Positions 46,641 to 58,748 of a stretch of 64,000 bases of DNA are shown piece after piece. The position numbers and the translations under genes were made by a program. The notes below the pieces were generated by a model. That model had not been told where the DNA came from, did not search any database, and saw only the letters and a list, made by a program, of their open reading frames with translations. Origin of the DNA: Rhipicephalus microplus (taxonomy: Eukaryota > Arthropoda > Arachnida > Ixodida > Ixodidae); assembly GCF_043290135.1 (NCBI RefSeq), contig NC_134710.1:284707276-284771275 (forward strand). Direction: 5' to 3'. Numbering within the stretch: the stretch's first letter is position 1; the number at the start of each line of letters is the position of its first letter.

Positions 46641-49299
46641 CAATAAATTTTTAATATTGATGCCGTAGTGGGTATCAAACAAGTGTGCTTGCAGGAGTTT
46701 CCCAATGAGTGCTTAGAAAGACACTGAGATACCACTCTTCTATGCTCTGTTTCACCACTTTGGTTCTGCACTAACAAAGCTATATACGGGGTGAAAGAAA
46801 GTCAGACGCTTGCGCAGCGCAACGTAGTTCCCCATACAACTGCCTTTAAATCGACAAGATTGGCTATATAATTGGCGTTTTTTGTGTCTTTTATGCACAT
46901 CGTTACAAGACATGTTCATTTTTCGTTCGCATTTATTTTGTAGGCATTTAAATATTTGTGTTAGTTACCACCGATAATTATGTTTACAAATACACCTGGC
47001 AGCACCCATGCAGAAGTGACCGACCGCTTCGTTCCGGACTTGCTCTTGCTACGCGCCCACTGCGCTGACCGCAGTTAAGAAACCGTGAAATCAGCAATCG
47101 ATTTGTTTCATCACGCTCTGGCACTAAATCATCATGTAGGCTTTGTCGGTATTAGCGAGATATGCTTCTTGCTTAGTCACACCTGCTATGCCTAACGCGC
47201 CGAGGCAGTGTTCGGACTGCGTCGTCAGCCCAAGAACGCTGCACCTCCAAATATCAGACATGCAACCTTGCACAGCATTCTGTGCGCGTCGGATTCTTCT
47301 TTGATGGAAACAGAAAAGAAAAAAAAGGAGCTTTGCAGTGGGAGGCCCGAAGGAGCGCGTCGACGGAGAAACACACATATGAGAGCCACGAACGGCGTCG
47401 TAGAAAAACAGATGAAGTGAAGTTATCTGGCATGAGATTCTACCAATCGATCTTCAGCAGAGGAACAAACTCACGCTTCTTTAAGCTCCCGCTGTATTTG
47501 CTTGTTTAGTAGCATTACTGCATTTAAAAAGTTAATAAACTAGCCATAATAACTGCAATTCGGTGAGCAGACGGCAGGACGCGAATCAATAGCGTGTGAC
47601 GGGCCTAAGCATCCTTGCTATTGGCTGAGGAGCCTGTAGCCTCCACGCTTCTGGAGGGAACTTCTGAAACAGAGTTTGACTTTCGCTGTGACTGTGCGGC
47701 GCCTTCCACGCAGGCCTGGCGTTCTTCTCTTTTTTTGTTTGGAAATGTGTTTAACAATTTGGAGTACTTCATACTCAATTATGGGAGAGCAATGAGCTGT
47801 CCCGCTGGCCAGTGCGGGAAACGACAAATCTAGTTTATAGTGCCGCACTCACGTCCGTAGGCGAGTTGTTCTCTTCATCTCACTACACAAATCCACTATT
47901 GTGTCACTGGTCCTATTTTGAAAACTTGAGCATGGTGGTGAATTTTGTACCGTATTCTGACAATTCCGCCAAACCAGACAGAACAATGTTAACAGCAACG
48001 TGGAACCTTTAATTGATCATCCGAGTAGCTCTTATATTTGCCCGCAAACAGTGTTTGCAGTTTGAGCTAAAACTCACATACGCGACTGTCCCAGAGAAAG
48101 CGCAGGCGTGCCGGCAAGCGAGGCCACGGCCACGGTGTTGCCCCCAACGTTTATAGATACTTATGGCATAACTAGGCATGACTAGGCTTCATTTATTTCT
48201 CAAATTATGGTCAAAGTTATAGTATGACTAGGCGTCATTTATTTCTAGTTAGAATTCAAACACAAACAATCTACACTTTGTGGCACGTCCGTATGTGTGA
48301 AACAAATAAGCTACGCTGCAAATATGCAAGGTACGCTGCTTCTTGTTTTAGTGCAGCTGCAAAAAATGTCATGAATGCAGAACAAAAGTTCAAACAGACT
48401 GGCTATATACTTCAAGAACCAGACACTCATAAGTGTCGGCTCTTCTATTCAATAAGCGCAGGTTGAAATAGACTGCCCATTTATAGATGACCGTTACAGA
48501 ATGCCAGCCCTAGTTGCTTCGAAAGTACGAGTGTGTGAACAGTGAACTTTAGGCATGAATCGAATGGGGATTGATCTTAACAAATTGAATACGAATAGGA
48601 ATCGAATAAGGTTCGAATAGTGTCCGAATTGTCAGGCAACCACTTTCCAGACAGGCCTACAATTATACAACTTTTTATTTCAAACAAATATTCACAAACG
48701 TTAATACAGTAACATTACCGGTACATGTTTAACCCACAGAAGCTACTACATTCGCGTAAACTGATACAATCTTGTCCACAGTATGGAGTGGAACCTTCGA
48801 GGTAGCTGTTAACTGTAGAATGAACACAGCATTTCTTTGAGTATTCGAGGTGGCACTTGGTCACCTGCTTTTATACAACACTAAGACCTAAAAGATAATC
48901 ACTGTTTTGTGAATTAACATAACGAATCTCAAGATAAACATAGTGGATTGAGAACACATTAAATTAGGTGACACTGTAGTTTGAAGCAAAAATTCATACA
49001 ACTGATGATTAGTAAACTTCGATAGTCCCTTAGAAGCATCAGCTAAATGCATCATGGCAACAGGGTTGCCGTTGGTAGATTTGAAAACTAGCCAGCATTC
49101 AAGCTGAAAATAGCTAAAGTAGCCACACCATGCCTTTAAATTTATCGCGAGATTTGTAGCTGAATAGAACAAAAGTGGTAATATGACTACAGGTTTTAAT
49201 ATTATAGAATGAAGACATTTTGCACATGAAGAAACATAGAAGTAAGGGCACAAATTTTTTCCTCTTGCTTGTTATTTAAACCAGAAATGAGTTGCGAAA
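46641..49299. other. No gene seen
   Basis: No supported gene. A patch rich in GAATCGAATA/TTCGAATA motifs occurs at about 48545-48635. Several frames of 70-80 codons (for example 47618-47848) have no recognisable family. Confidence 0.5.
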
Positions 49300-49600
49300 A
49301 ATGAAGTTTATTTATTTATTTATTTTTATTTATTCATTCATTTTTCTGAAAGCCAAGGGCATTACAGAGAAGAGTGGAAAAAACACAAACTAACGGGATA
49401 CAGTAAGTAAAAAGAACAATGAAGTAGCTTGCTACAGCTATTGATTCAATTATGATTACTGTCTCGCGTAAACGATGATTTGCCCCACTTGGTTGAGTAG
49501 GAAGGTGATTCCACTTCTTTGCTCGGCGCGGTCGTAAAGGCTTCGTAGAATGCCTCGGCATTACGAAATGGGATTCGTACCTTAAAGCGACAAACAAAGT
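49300..49600 (-). mobile_element. CR1-like LINE 3' end
   Basis: The TTTATTTATTTATTTTTATTTATTC tract at about 49306-49337 is the complement of an A-rich tail. On the minus strand the frame 49597-49334 has RYESHFVMPRHSTKPLRPRR followed by AKKWNHLP. The final [R/A]-x-x-W-N-x-L-P is the usual end of CR1/Jockey-type RT proteins. Confidence 0.55.
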
Positions 49601-50484
49601 GATAGGACATATGCAGTGTGGTAATAAAATAAATGTGCCGTGAAGGCCGCTAACGTGTTACATTCTAATAAATAAGGTCGAGCGGCAAAGCATTAAATGC
49701 GCGGATGTAGACGGAAGCGAAAGGCCGTATGTTATGGCTCTTATGCTAGCAGTGCTATTGTAGTTCGAAGGAATAAGACAAAGCAGAATTATTCTGGACA
49801 AGCCACGGGAAGGAGATCAGTTTCACGCACACCACTAAAATCCCATACCCCCCCCCCCCCCCCCGGCCTCACACGACAGCTTATCTATCGCAGGCGTAAT
49901 GAAATGGTTACGAGAAAGCGCCCCACTATTCTCACCTTACAGAAATGATGCTTGCCTAACACGGAACTGATGCGCGCTCCTGCATGGGAAGGTGAACTTC
50001 GTTTGCACACTGCGGGTGGCGTGGTCACCGGAAGGCCCCAACCCGAGGTTCTGGTAGTGGACAAAAGCAGTTCCACGGCAACAACACACCCGGAGAATGA
50101 AAGGGTTTGAACTAGCTCCGCTGGGTCCTTATAGTCGTATACGTATCTTCGCCGTAACTGCTCTCGCAAGCATTAGCAGTAATAAAGGCGTTGCGTAAAC
50201 CAGGCACGAAAGCGTTTAGGGTAAATACGTTAGAAACGCGTCTGCAGCGTATCCGTCCCGACAGTTGTGCCTACAAGGCAGGAGATGTATACTCCTCCAT
50301 TGTACTGCACAACACGCCTATCATTATAGGCGTGACGCAACGGGAGAATCTTTCGCCATATCATGGGGTTGCATTGCAGGTAGAGGTGGCATTATCGTAA
50401 TTATTGAGGTCTGCGATTCCTTCGCCGGAGCGTTTCTTGCAGCACGCACTGGGACATTGTTCGCAAGTCCAAAAAATAAGTATT
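49601..50484. other. No gene seen
   Basis: Contains a poly-C run at 49848-49864. No coding feature recognised. Confidence 0.5.
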
Positions 50485-50760
50485 TCAGGAGCTTAACGTG
50501 CTATTAGGTGCGAGGCATACTTTCGATGAATAACGAAATCTTCTGGGAAAACGATACGTTGCAAGCAGGTTAACATACAGAACAGACGGCTTTTGTCCTG
50601 TTGGTTCACAAGGAAACTCATCAAGGTAGCATGGACACGACCACAGAAAGTGTTCCATGTCTTCTGTTTCTTCACATAAAGCTCGGGGAGCGTAACACAA
50701 ATACTCCCGTTTTGAGCAGTCGTGTTATCGTGAATCGGCAAGCCATACCTTTATCCGATT
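50485..50760 (-). mobile_element. LINE 3' fragment (Cys/His tail)
   Basis: The minus frame reads EETEDMEHFLWSCPCYLDEF, matching the C-x2-C...E-x-x-x-H-x4-C tail that follows RNase H in I-clade LINE ORF2 proteins. Only this tail remains. Confidence 0.6.
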
Positions 50761-51291
50761 CAGTAAAGCCTCCCTCTCGACTAAACCTCTTATATATAAG
50801 AACAACACATGCCTCCAATATCAAAAGCGACCGAAAGTGAGCCCGGGTGTGCTATTTCGTACTTCGATCGGCTTATGCACGACTTTCGCTGAACATATAT
50901 AGATAAGCTCGGACCTGTCTGTATCCCGACCACCATATCTATCTCACAAGTAAATACCATATCGATACATTAGCTTACTTTTGTCTTCTTACAGGGACTC
51001 CAGGGAATACCTGTTCTCGAAATCCATCCCTGAGCAGAATAGCAAGCACGCACACATACGCCGGCAAATGTCTAATTTGAAATTCATTCTTTCTGGGCGT
51101 TTGCCTGCCAACGCAATGATTTGGTCACGGGACGCGCCATGGTGAGAGACTCGGGCTCAATTTCGCCCACCTGGTGTCCGTTAACGTGCATCTACGCACA
51201 CCGACATTTTATAGATTCGTCCACAGCGAGACCTGTATCACATCCGCTACGTCAAGTTCCACAGGACATGAGAAAAGCCGAGGTTGTTTCA
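50761..51291. other. No gene seen
   Basis: No feature recognised up to the hairpin. Confidence 0.5.
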
Positions 51292-51476
51292 GTACAGCCG
51301 TGGCCACGTCTGTGTAGAGCACGCGAGTAGCCGGCTTTCGCTCTGCGGGGCGAAACCTCGAGGCAGTTTCGGGCTCTGGTGTGGTCAGCCTGACCGCTAG
51401 GCCGCACATGCTTCTGACCCAGCACAGCGAAAACCGGCTCCTCGCGTGCTCTACACAGACGTGGCCACGGCTGTAC
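51292..51476. repeat. Long near-perfect inverted repeat (hairpin)
   Basis: Arms of 51 bp at 51292-51342 and 51426-51476 pair with only two mismatches, separated by an 83-bp loop. The arms start GTACAGCCGTGGCCACGTCT. The loop holds GGCCTAGCGGTCAGG on the minus strand, which looks like a tRNA A box. It may be a small foldback element or a hairpin RNA precursor; the sequence does not decide. Confidence 0.9.
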
Positions 51477-51479
51477 ATT

Positions 51480-51820
51480 AGGAAAGTGGCATAGTGAATA
51501 TGTTTAACTACTGCCTCATTTTTAGTTATTTTTGTGATCATGTAAACTTGTGGAGAAATAATTTTGTAAATGCCTAAACAATTGTGTGGATAAAATTTAA
51601 TCTACTAGGTTTCTTCAAATTTGGTTTCCGCATTGGTACTTCTTGCAACAACAAGAGCTTAATTTGGGCGAGTTGGTTCATCGTGGTTGTGTTTTAGTAG
51701 AAGCGTGACAACTTCAAGAAGAGTAAAAAATGACAGGAAAGAGCTACTCATTCTTTACCCTTTTTGTCACTAACCGACTACATTCGTCCATTTATTGATA
51801 TTAGTTGCTTCAATGGCTCG
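51480..51820. other. No gene seen
   Basis: Short AT-rich spacer between the hairpin and the SINE. Confidence 0.5.
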
Positions 51821-52020
51821 GTTGAGCGTTAAAGAGCTTGTTTTGTGGAAATTCTGGCGTCAGCGTCAGTGGCTGCGAGCGAAAAATCATATTTTTCGGA
51901 GAGTAAGAAATTGCGAAAGATGCAAATAAAATATATAAAATAAAACCTTCGGTTTCAGTCAGAATCAGACCCAGGCTTTTTGCGTGGCAAGTACAAATTT
52001 TCAACCACAGAGCCATGCCA
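51821..52020 (-). mobile_element. tRNA-derived SINE, copy B
   Basis: The minus strand begins ATGGCATGGCTCTGTGGTTG (A-box-like), has a B-box-like GGGTCTGATTCTGAC, and continues with TTTTATTTGCATCTTTCGC, ATGATTTTTCGCTCGCAGCC and ACAAAACAAGCTCTTTAACG. The same order of blocks is found at 1995-2173. Confidence 0.65.
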
Positions 52021-53640
52021 TTTCTTGAAATTTCTTAGAAAAAAAAAACACTGTGTGAACGTAATGTAGTGGTAGTAGGAGTCTAACGCACGTAATAAAG
52101 CATGGCAGAAGCGTAAAGTGGTGCCAGGCTTCAGAACATGCGAATTCCTCAGCAAATCACTGTTTTAAAGGTCCACCCATTCGAAGCCATATTTCATCGT
52201 CGCCAGCAGCAGCAGAAGCATTAATAAATTGAGCAGCTGCATAGGCTCGCGAGTTGCCTTACGGACGCGTCTAGTGGGCCCTTTCTCCTATCCGCAAAAA
52301 GCAAGAGTTATGCCGTAGATAGAACCTCGCAACTTCACTCGCAGCAGGCATTCTACGCAAGACAATCTGAAAGGGCCAATGTTAGGCACACAGACGTCCA
52401 TCTCTTTGAGGCTCAATTGAGGCACCACCGACAACGGGAGCGAGGTTAGCGATGCGCTCAGTGATGTGCATGAAGCCCAATTATGCCTTGGCATTCTGCT
52501 CTTAAAGCCGAAGCTGAAGTGTCCTCCTAGTTCTAACTGCGCGACACTTCAGGTGGCCACGCTGTCGTACGCTGTCGCCTTCACATGGCGTAACGCAGGC
52601 GAAAGCACATACAGCATAACAGGCACTCGCGTAAAAAAAAGTCTTCTTTATCTTGTTCTTTGGGCGCCTTGACGATGATATCAGGTGCAAATATTACTAC
52701 TATGGCTCGGAAAACACGTCGAAACACACCACGTATGAAAATTGAAATATTAGGCAAGAGGGACATACAAAGAAACAAAGAAAGAATAAAATAAAGAGAG
52801 AAAGAAAGAAATAGAGAGAAAAACTGAAACAAAACATGAGGAGAAAAAAACAGCCATAGCTGCAAAAGAGAACAAGAAGAAAGAAGGGGCAAAAAACATG
52901 AAAAGAACACAGAAGTTGTGCAGCTCCACACTTACTCAACGTTTGGCACCACTTGGGCAAAGTTGCATCAATTTTTTTCTACATTCTACAAAAGCATTTC
53001 ATACTATCAATCAGAATATTCTCTTTTTCAGTCTAAAAGTAGTGGATTCTTTTTCGGTGTAAACGTAGTGGATTCTACTTGTTTACACCAACACTGCAAC
53101 TGCGGTCACAAGAGCAGTTATTACCTTTTTAGAAACAACTGGACTATGTGCGCGGCTATAAAATGTGTCTCAGCTAGAAAGAACACTACATACTCACCTC
53201 TCTATCTCACCATCGTCATCCACTAATCTTTTTTTTCCCCTTTCCCTTCCCCCAGTGTAGAGTAGCAGGCTAGAGTAAGCTATCGCTCTGGCCGACCTCT
53301 CTGCCTTTCTGTAAATAAACTTACCTCCTCCTACCTCCTACTTGTCTGGCCCTAAAGTTTCTAAATTGCTACATGCTAACTAGAAGACGAACAGTCAGGG
53401 GGGTGGGGGATTAAGGTTAACAATCATTGTTTTCTGCAGGGCTAAATACTAAAACATTTATCATCTTGTTTTTATATTAATAATTTACCAGAATGTCCTA
53501 ATTTCTCTGGTTAAATCCTGTAAGCCGACATTTATTTTTGGTGGTTTACGAATCCACAGAAACCTTGAACTTTTATCTGAGTACAGAAATTGCAAAAGTG
53601 GATAATTTTCGAAGTTCTAATCAATCAGTTGAGGAGCTCT
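52021..53640. other. No gene seen; purine-rich tract
   Basis: A GAAA/GAGAAA-rich purine tract spans about 52745-52915. The minus-strand open frames there (Phe/Leu/Ser-rich) are by-products of its composition. Nothing else recognised. Confidence 0.5.
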
Positions 53641-53649
53641 TCTAAGTGA

Positions 53650-53853
<204 letters not shown>

Positions 53854-54109
53854 ATGGTATTGCTTCATCCGCAACGCATACCCCATCTGCGTAGAGCGTA
53901 CCCACTTGATGTACAGTCTAGTCATTGCACGGAAGTTTGCAGCTGTATATGCATACTAGGAATAGTGTGGTTGGCAGCGAGCTTTCCGCTTTGTATGTAT
54001 TCTGATATGACCATACAAATCCGTTATTCACAGATGGCAAGGAGGGGAGCAGCACTTTACACGGGAAACTTATGGAGCATGTAATTTATTCCCACGTGTT
54101 AATTTTTTA

Positions 54110-54292
54110 GTGTCTTGTCATTTCTTCATTAATAACCAGCACGATTCTCTAAAGGAGATGTCTTGCGAAACTGAACTCGCTCTTTTCATCCATGACACAT
54201 TCTCTCCCCTCGACAAAAACATACCTGTTGATTCCCTCTTCCTAGACTTTAAGAAGGCATTCGACAAGGTTCCGTTTGTGGTGACTTGTTGA
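54110..54292 (+). pseudogene. LINE RT fragment
   Basis: The plus frame reads SCETELALFIHDTFSPLDKN followed by VDSLFLDFKKAFDKVPF. The F-L-D-F-x-K-A-F-D-x-V motif is the first catalytic-Asp block of LINE reverse transcriptases. A stop follows at 54290. It lies opposite in strand to the larger LINE downstream. Confidence 0.65.
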
Positions 54293-54960
54293 AGATGTGA
54301 ACTGTGGTACTGTTACGTGGCTGTATAGGGGCCCAAGACTCCACGATCTAAGGTGGGTAAAACATATAAATATTTAAAATCATGAAGGTGATAACAAATG
54401 CGTGTAACACGAATAAATGACAGCGGCCCTTGAATTTAAAATGGAGAATACGGCATAAGCACGAACGCCTCATTGATAGCCCTTGTGCCCAAGAGTCGTG
54501 AGGCAGGTGCTATTTCAATGTTTCAACGCAGCAGCAACCTCTAGTCAGAGAGGTCGTGCTATGGGGACGCCTGGATATATGATGTGAAAACTATTTACAT
54601 CCTTTAAAAATGTGATTAATGATTGATAACTCAAAAGCGATTTCCTACCTTGGAACACCGATAGGTGCAAGGGTATTTGAAGGCGGAAGGCAAACCGAAA
54701 GTATATTGTTTTCTAATTGTATCTAATTACTTGCACTGTAATAAAACATGAAGCACGCTGAGTGTTTAACCGCCCTTATCACAGAGAGGGGGATCGCCAC
54801 CGGGCAAAATGTGCGAGTGTGTGCTGGGTGTACGCCCTATTCTTGATCTGGTAAATGTTACTTCTGGGTAGTGTGACTTGGATATTGGCGGCTGATTCGC
54901 GAGATGCGGCTTGATGAGGTGGAGTTTATTTTGTGCTTGCCTATTTCATATACGCTGCCA

Positions 54961-55500
54961 TTAACCCCTGATCTTTTGTTTAAGGGAAGGTTTGTGGTCA
55001 AGTGCAGGGACAGCTATGGATGCATTGGCTGTGGCATTCTCGTGAGCGGAAACACCTAGTTGATCCGCTAACATGTTTCCTTGAATCTCGTGGTGTCCTG
55101 GCACCCAGAAGACTACGACATACTGTTTCTGTGCGTAGATCGTGCATAAAAATGAGTGCACAAAGACATCAATAAGATTCGTGTGTTTTTTAAGGGCTTT
55201 CAGAGATGTTCCCACGCTTATGAAATCATTATATATCACAGCTTTCGACACTTTTGATTCTTTGATATATTTTATGGCCGGCAATATAGCATATGCCTCT
55301 GCGGTGAAGATGCTCGTATTGGGGTGCAGAACGCCTACATCAGAAAAGAATAGACCGACTGCTGCGTAAGACACAGAAGTACAAGTTTTTGATAGACCAG
55401 TAAAAAAATTCCGGACATAAATATTTAGGATGGAGTTCAAGGAAGTGTGTATGAATATGTGCAATGTAGGCACGCTTTTAGTAACTTCAGCAAAGGACAT
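54961..55500 (-). pseudogene. LINE RNase H domain
   Basis: A 179-codon frame: VGLFFSDVGVLHPNTSIFTA, then EAYAILPAIKYIKE, AVIYNDFISVGTSLKAL and VVFWVPGHHEIQGNMLADQL. The E-x-x-A, D-x-x-S/x-x-x-x-A and W-V-P-G-H...G-N-x-x-A-D blocks identify the I-clade RNase H domain. The second block reads YNDFIS where S-D-S would be usual. Confidence 0.8.
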
Positions 55501-55853
55501 ATCACAATCTATGATCTGCTACTGCCATGGCGAGAGGTATACAGCGGGAGCAGCCAAACGGTGTTCACAAAGTGGCACACCCATTTCTTCGGCTAGACTC
55601 CTCATACGAAGGGCGTAGGGCTGTCTCATGGCAAGGCGGTTGTCAAACAGGACGGAGCTGGACAAGTCATTGATGGTAGGGTCTAAAGGGTTTTCGTTCT
55701 TTGCATTTATTTAAGAAAGTATAGAAATATATCTAGGATCTCTGTAGATGTAGTGACCACTTGTTCGAGTCAACGTACATGCTTTCTATGCGGCTTGTGC
55801 GAAAAGCTCCTGCAGACAGACGAATTCACTATGGTGAATAGGGTCGAGCATAT

Positions 55854-56888
55854 CTAAGGCCATTGTTGTTGCAGACTGGTATATACTATTGCCCCGTATT
55901 GTAGACGCGTACGTGTCAAGCTTTTGTGTGGATTCATGAGACATTTCTTGTCGCCACCCCATAAAGTGTGTGACAATACTTTTAGAATATTTATTGTTCT
56001 TAGGCACTTGTTTTTTATGTATTTCATATGTGGTATGAATGTTAGTTTGGTGTTCAAGTTTAGACCAAGTACCTTATGCTCACTTTTTACAGGCAGACGT
56101 TCACCATGCAGGTGAACGTCCGGATTTGGATGAACGCCTCTGTTTCTAGGAAAGAAGACACAAGTGATTTTTTGTGGGTTCAGTTTAAACCCATTTTGGT
56201 CTGCCCATTTGTTGGAACCTTGTTTGTCCATTTGTTGGAAACCTTGTTGGAACCCTATTGAACGTATCGTTCACACATTGTAAAGTTGCAGGATTTAAAG
56301 CCGACCTGTACGTCGTTAACACACGTGCAATAAAATATATTTCGCGGATAAAGGGCCGTGAGGAGCTCATTCTGTCTATAAGAAGTGTACGACTCAATAC
56401 ACCTCCTTGCGGCACTCTTGTCTCCTGGACCAATGTTGGGACAGAAGAGTGCCCACTCTAACACGGAATGTCCGATTGGACAGATAACTTTCACTTATGA
56501 AAAGCATTATACCCCACACACCTAAGCGGCACAGGTCTCGGAGTATGCCAAAGCGTTATGTAGTGTCGTAAGCCTGTTCCATATCGAGGAACATAAAAAG
56601 AAAAAAAATGGTTATGGACGAAAGCCTCACGGATTTGTGTCTCGATACGTATAAGGTGGTTCGTGGTGGATTTTTCGTTTTTAAAACCGTACTCTCGTGG
56701 GTCAAGTTCACTGTTTCAAGAAAATGCATTAGTCTTCTAGATATCATCTTTTCGAAGACCTGAGACAGACAGCTGGTAAGGGCGATATGCCTGTAATGGA
56801 AACCTATATGAATGGGTCTTTGTCTTGTTTTAAAACTGGAACAATAATGGTTTATTTCCAAGCATTGGGGATTTCGCCGGAAAAGCAA
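55854..56888 (-). pseudogene. LINE reverse transcriptase remnant
   Basis: Broken frames with YRHIALTSCLSQVFEKMISR (RT block 1), FLFMFLDMEQAYDTT (first Asp block), TRVPQGGVLSRTLL (the RVPQGGVLSP motif) and NKWADQNGFKLNPQKITCVF (thumb-proximal block after the catalytic site). The F-A-D-D block between them is damaged. Confidence 0.75.
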
Positions 56889-57690
56889 ACAGCGTTATAC
56901 AAAGAAAGGAGACTATTTTGAGTTTCATGTGACAGATGTTTTAGCATTTCATACACGAGTAACTTAGCAATGCCTGTAGCTCTGCTAAACGAAAGGGTTC
57001 ATTGTATACCTCGTGTTTGTGGATTTCCGCTCTAGTTTGTTTTTATAATTTCAATTTGTATCATTCGAAAGCTTCAGAATAGTACGACGAACTGGACACT
57101 TGTTCGAAGTAGGTGCCTAGAAAGTTCGCCTGGTCTTCCAAGCTGTCGGCTTGTGTGTTTACTAGAGGGAGTGACTGTGGGTGTTTTCCTGCTACCCTGC
57201 TAACCATGTTCCAGACTTTGCCCTCATGTTTATACGAATTGATGCCTGATAAAAACTGCTGCCAACTTTTTCTCCTGACGGGCCGGCGCATTCTACTGCC
57301 TTGAGACTCCATTAGCTTAATGTTTTCAAGATACTCAGCGGTCAGTGACTCCCGAAGCAGCCTCTATGCTTTGTTTTGCTAATTGCGCACATTGCGACTC
57401 TTAGAGTTTTACCATGGCACACATAGTTTTCCAGGGTGTCCATTCGTTTGTGGGATGCATTTTGTTGCAGCATCAAAAAAAAAGCTGTGAAGTAGTTGAC
57501 AGCAGCATCAATGCTGAAAGTACACATGTCTGTCCAACTTAAACGAGTAATGGTAGAAAACTTTTCCTAGTCGGCTTTGAGTGATTCGGGAATCTGTGGC
57601 GGGCATTCAGTTAATGTATGTGTGCTCAAAACAACTGGAAAACGGTCACTTCCACAGGAATCAGCGATGACTTTCCAGTGGAATAGGTGA

Positions 57691-58190
57691 TGTTGGGACT
57701 CCGGGTCCTGCCGGTCTCGTTTTCGGTAGCTGGCCCCGTAGCAGGATCCATCGTCCGACAATTCAGTGAGAAGAAGCGCCCGAACGAACGACAGAGATTT
57801 ATTTACATGTTGAGAAGTGATCAACTGATCCAAAGAGAGAAGAGAGCGAGATATACAAAACGTCTTCGGCATTTTATAGCGCCGCGTTGCCGACACTGGG
57901 CGCATTGTCCGCATCGTCAGCCAATACGGTGGCCCCGGCACCTCGGCCACGAGGGAGGGGGAAACACACCTCACAACACATGGAGTGGCACAACCTAACA
58001 CGATGTCCATATATGGTCACGGCGCCCTAAAAAATGCCCAAACATGGTCACGAACGCACAGCAGATTCCGGAATTCTCCCGGCGAGAGGGAGGAGCCTGA
58101 ATGGGGAGGTGGGGGTCGACGACACAGTCGGTCAAGAACCGGTTCTCCCCGCAACTCCTCTTGCTTGGTTCCCTAGGGCCGGTCGTAACA
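57691..58190 (-). mobile_element. Solo LTR, 500 bp, with GTGA duplication
   Basis: On the plus strand it runs from TGTTGGGACTCCGGGTCCTG to CTAGGGCCGGTCGTAACA, with TGTT...AACA termini. A 4-bp direct repeat GTGA is at 57687-57690 and 58191-58194. No internal retroviral-type sequence adjoins it, so it is a solo LTR. Orientation is inferred to be minus from the T-rich U5-like composition and is uncertain. Confidence 0.8.
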
Positions 58191-58748
58191 GTGAACAATT
58201 GATGGAAATACTTTGTTTAGGTCTGTGAAAAAATAGGTGGGTGATTCAAGCTGGATAGTTTTTAATATTGCCCTTTGTCTCGGACTTCAATGAGGAGGTC
58301 TCCACTGGCCATTTTAGATGCTGTGTAACCTGTTCCGAGTATGTCCATTACTATTAGGCACCTTGAAACTAGGAGCCGCGAGAGTTTTCTGACTGGTTTT
58401 GTTACTGTGGATAACACGATAGCATGGAAAGATGTCTTTGTTCAGTTGAAAAAGTTGAAAGCTTGCTTCGGTGCGCGGAGTAATTGACTGGACGCTGAGC
58501 TGTGTGGACGCGCCGCCGCGTCGCTCTAGTCTTTTGCATCTGTGTGATCTCTGATGTGCCAACTTTCATCCGGATTTTTGTTTCATCGAGTGCGTTTCGG
58601 CCTCCTGATCATGAGGAAGTACGGATTGTCGTCTCTGAGAGAGTTTTTGACATTTTTCGGCACTTTCATCTTTGCGCCACTGAAGCCATGTCTGACCTAG
58701 CTGGGAACGCCGGCCGCTCCGAGCGGCGTCGGCACGGCTACGCTTGCA

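Larger units (their letters stand above)
54560..58500 (-). mobile_element. I-clade LINE, decayed, with internal deletion
   Basis: Minus-strand element. ORF1 remnant 58500-58195 (ATPRTEASFQLFQ-like start, then KMASGDLLIEV), then directly the end of the endonuclease (HWKVIADSCGSDRFPVVL, 57690-57600), linker (57312-57061), RT (56888-55854), RNase H (55500-54961) and a C-terminal tail (KPHLANQPPISKSHYPEVTF, about 54930-54780). The middle and end of ORF1 and most of the endonuclease are missing, and a 500-bp solo LTR sits at that junction. It has numerous stops. Confidence 0.8.

Noticed and set aside
52581..52960. Phe/Leu-rich membrane-like protein on the minus strand
   Set aside because: It is the complement of a GAAA-rich purine tract, so the hydrophobic residues reflect base composition.
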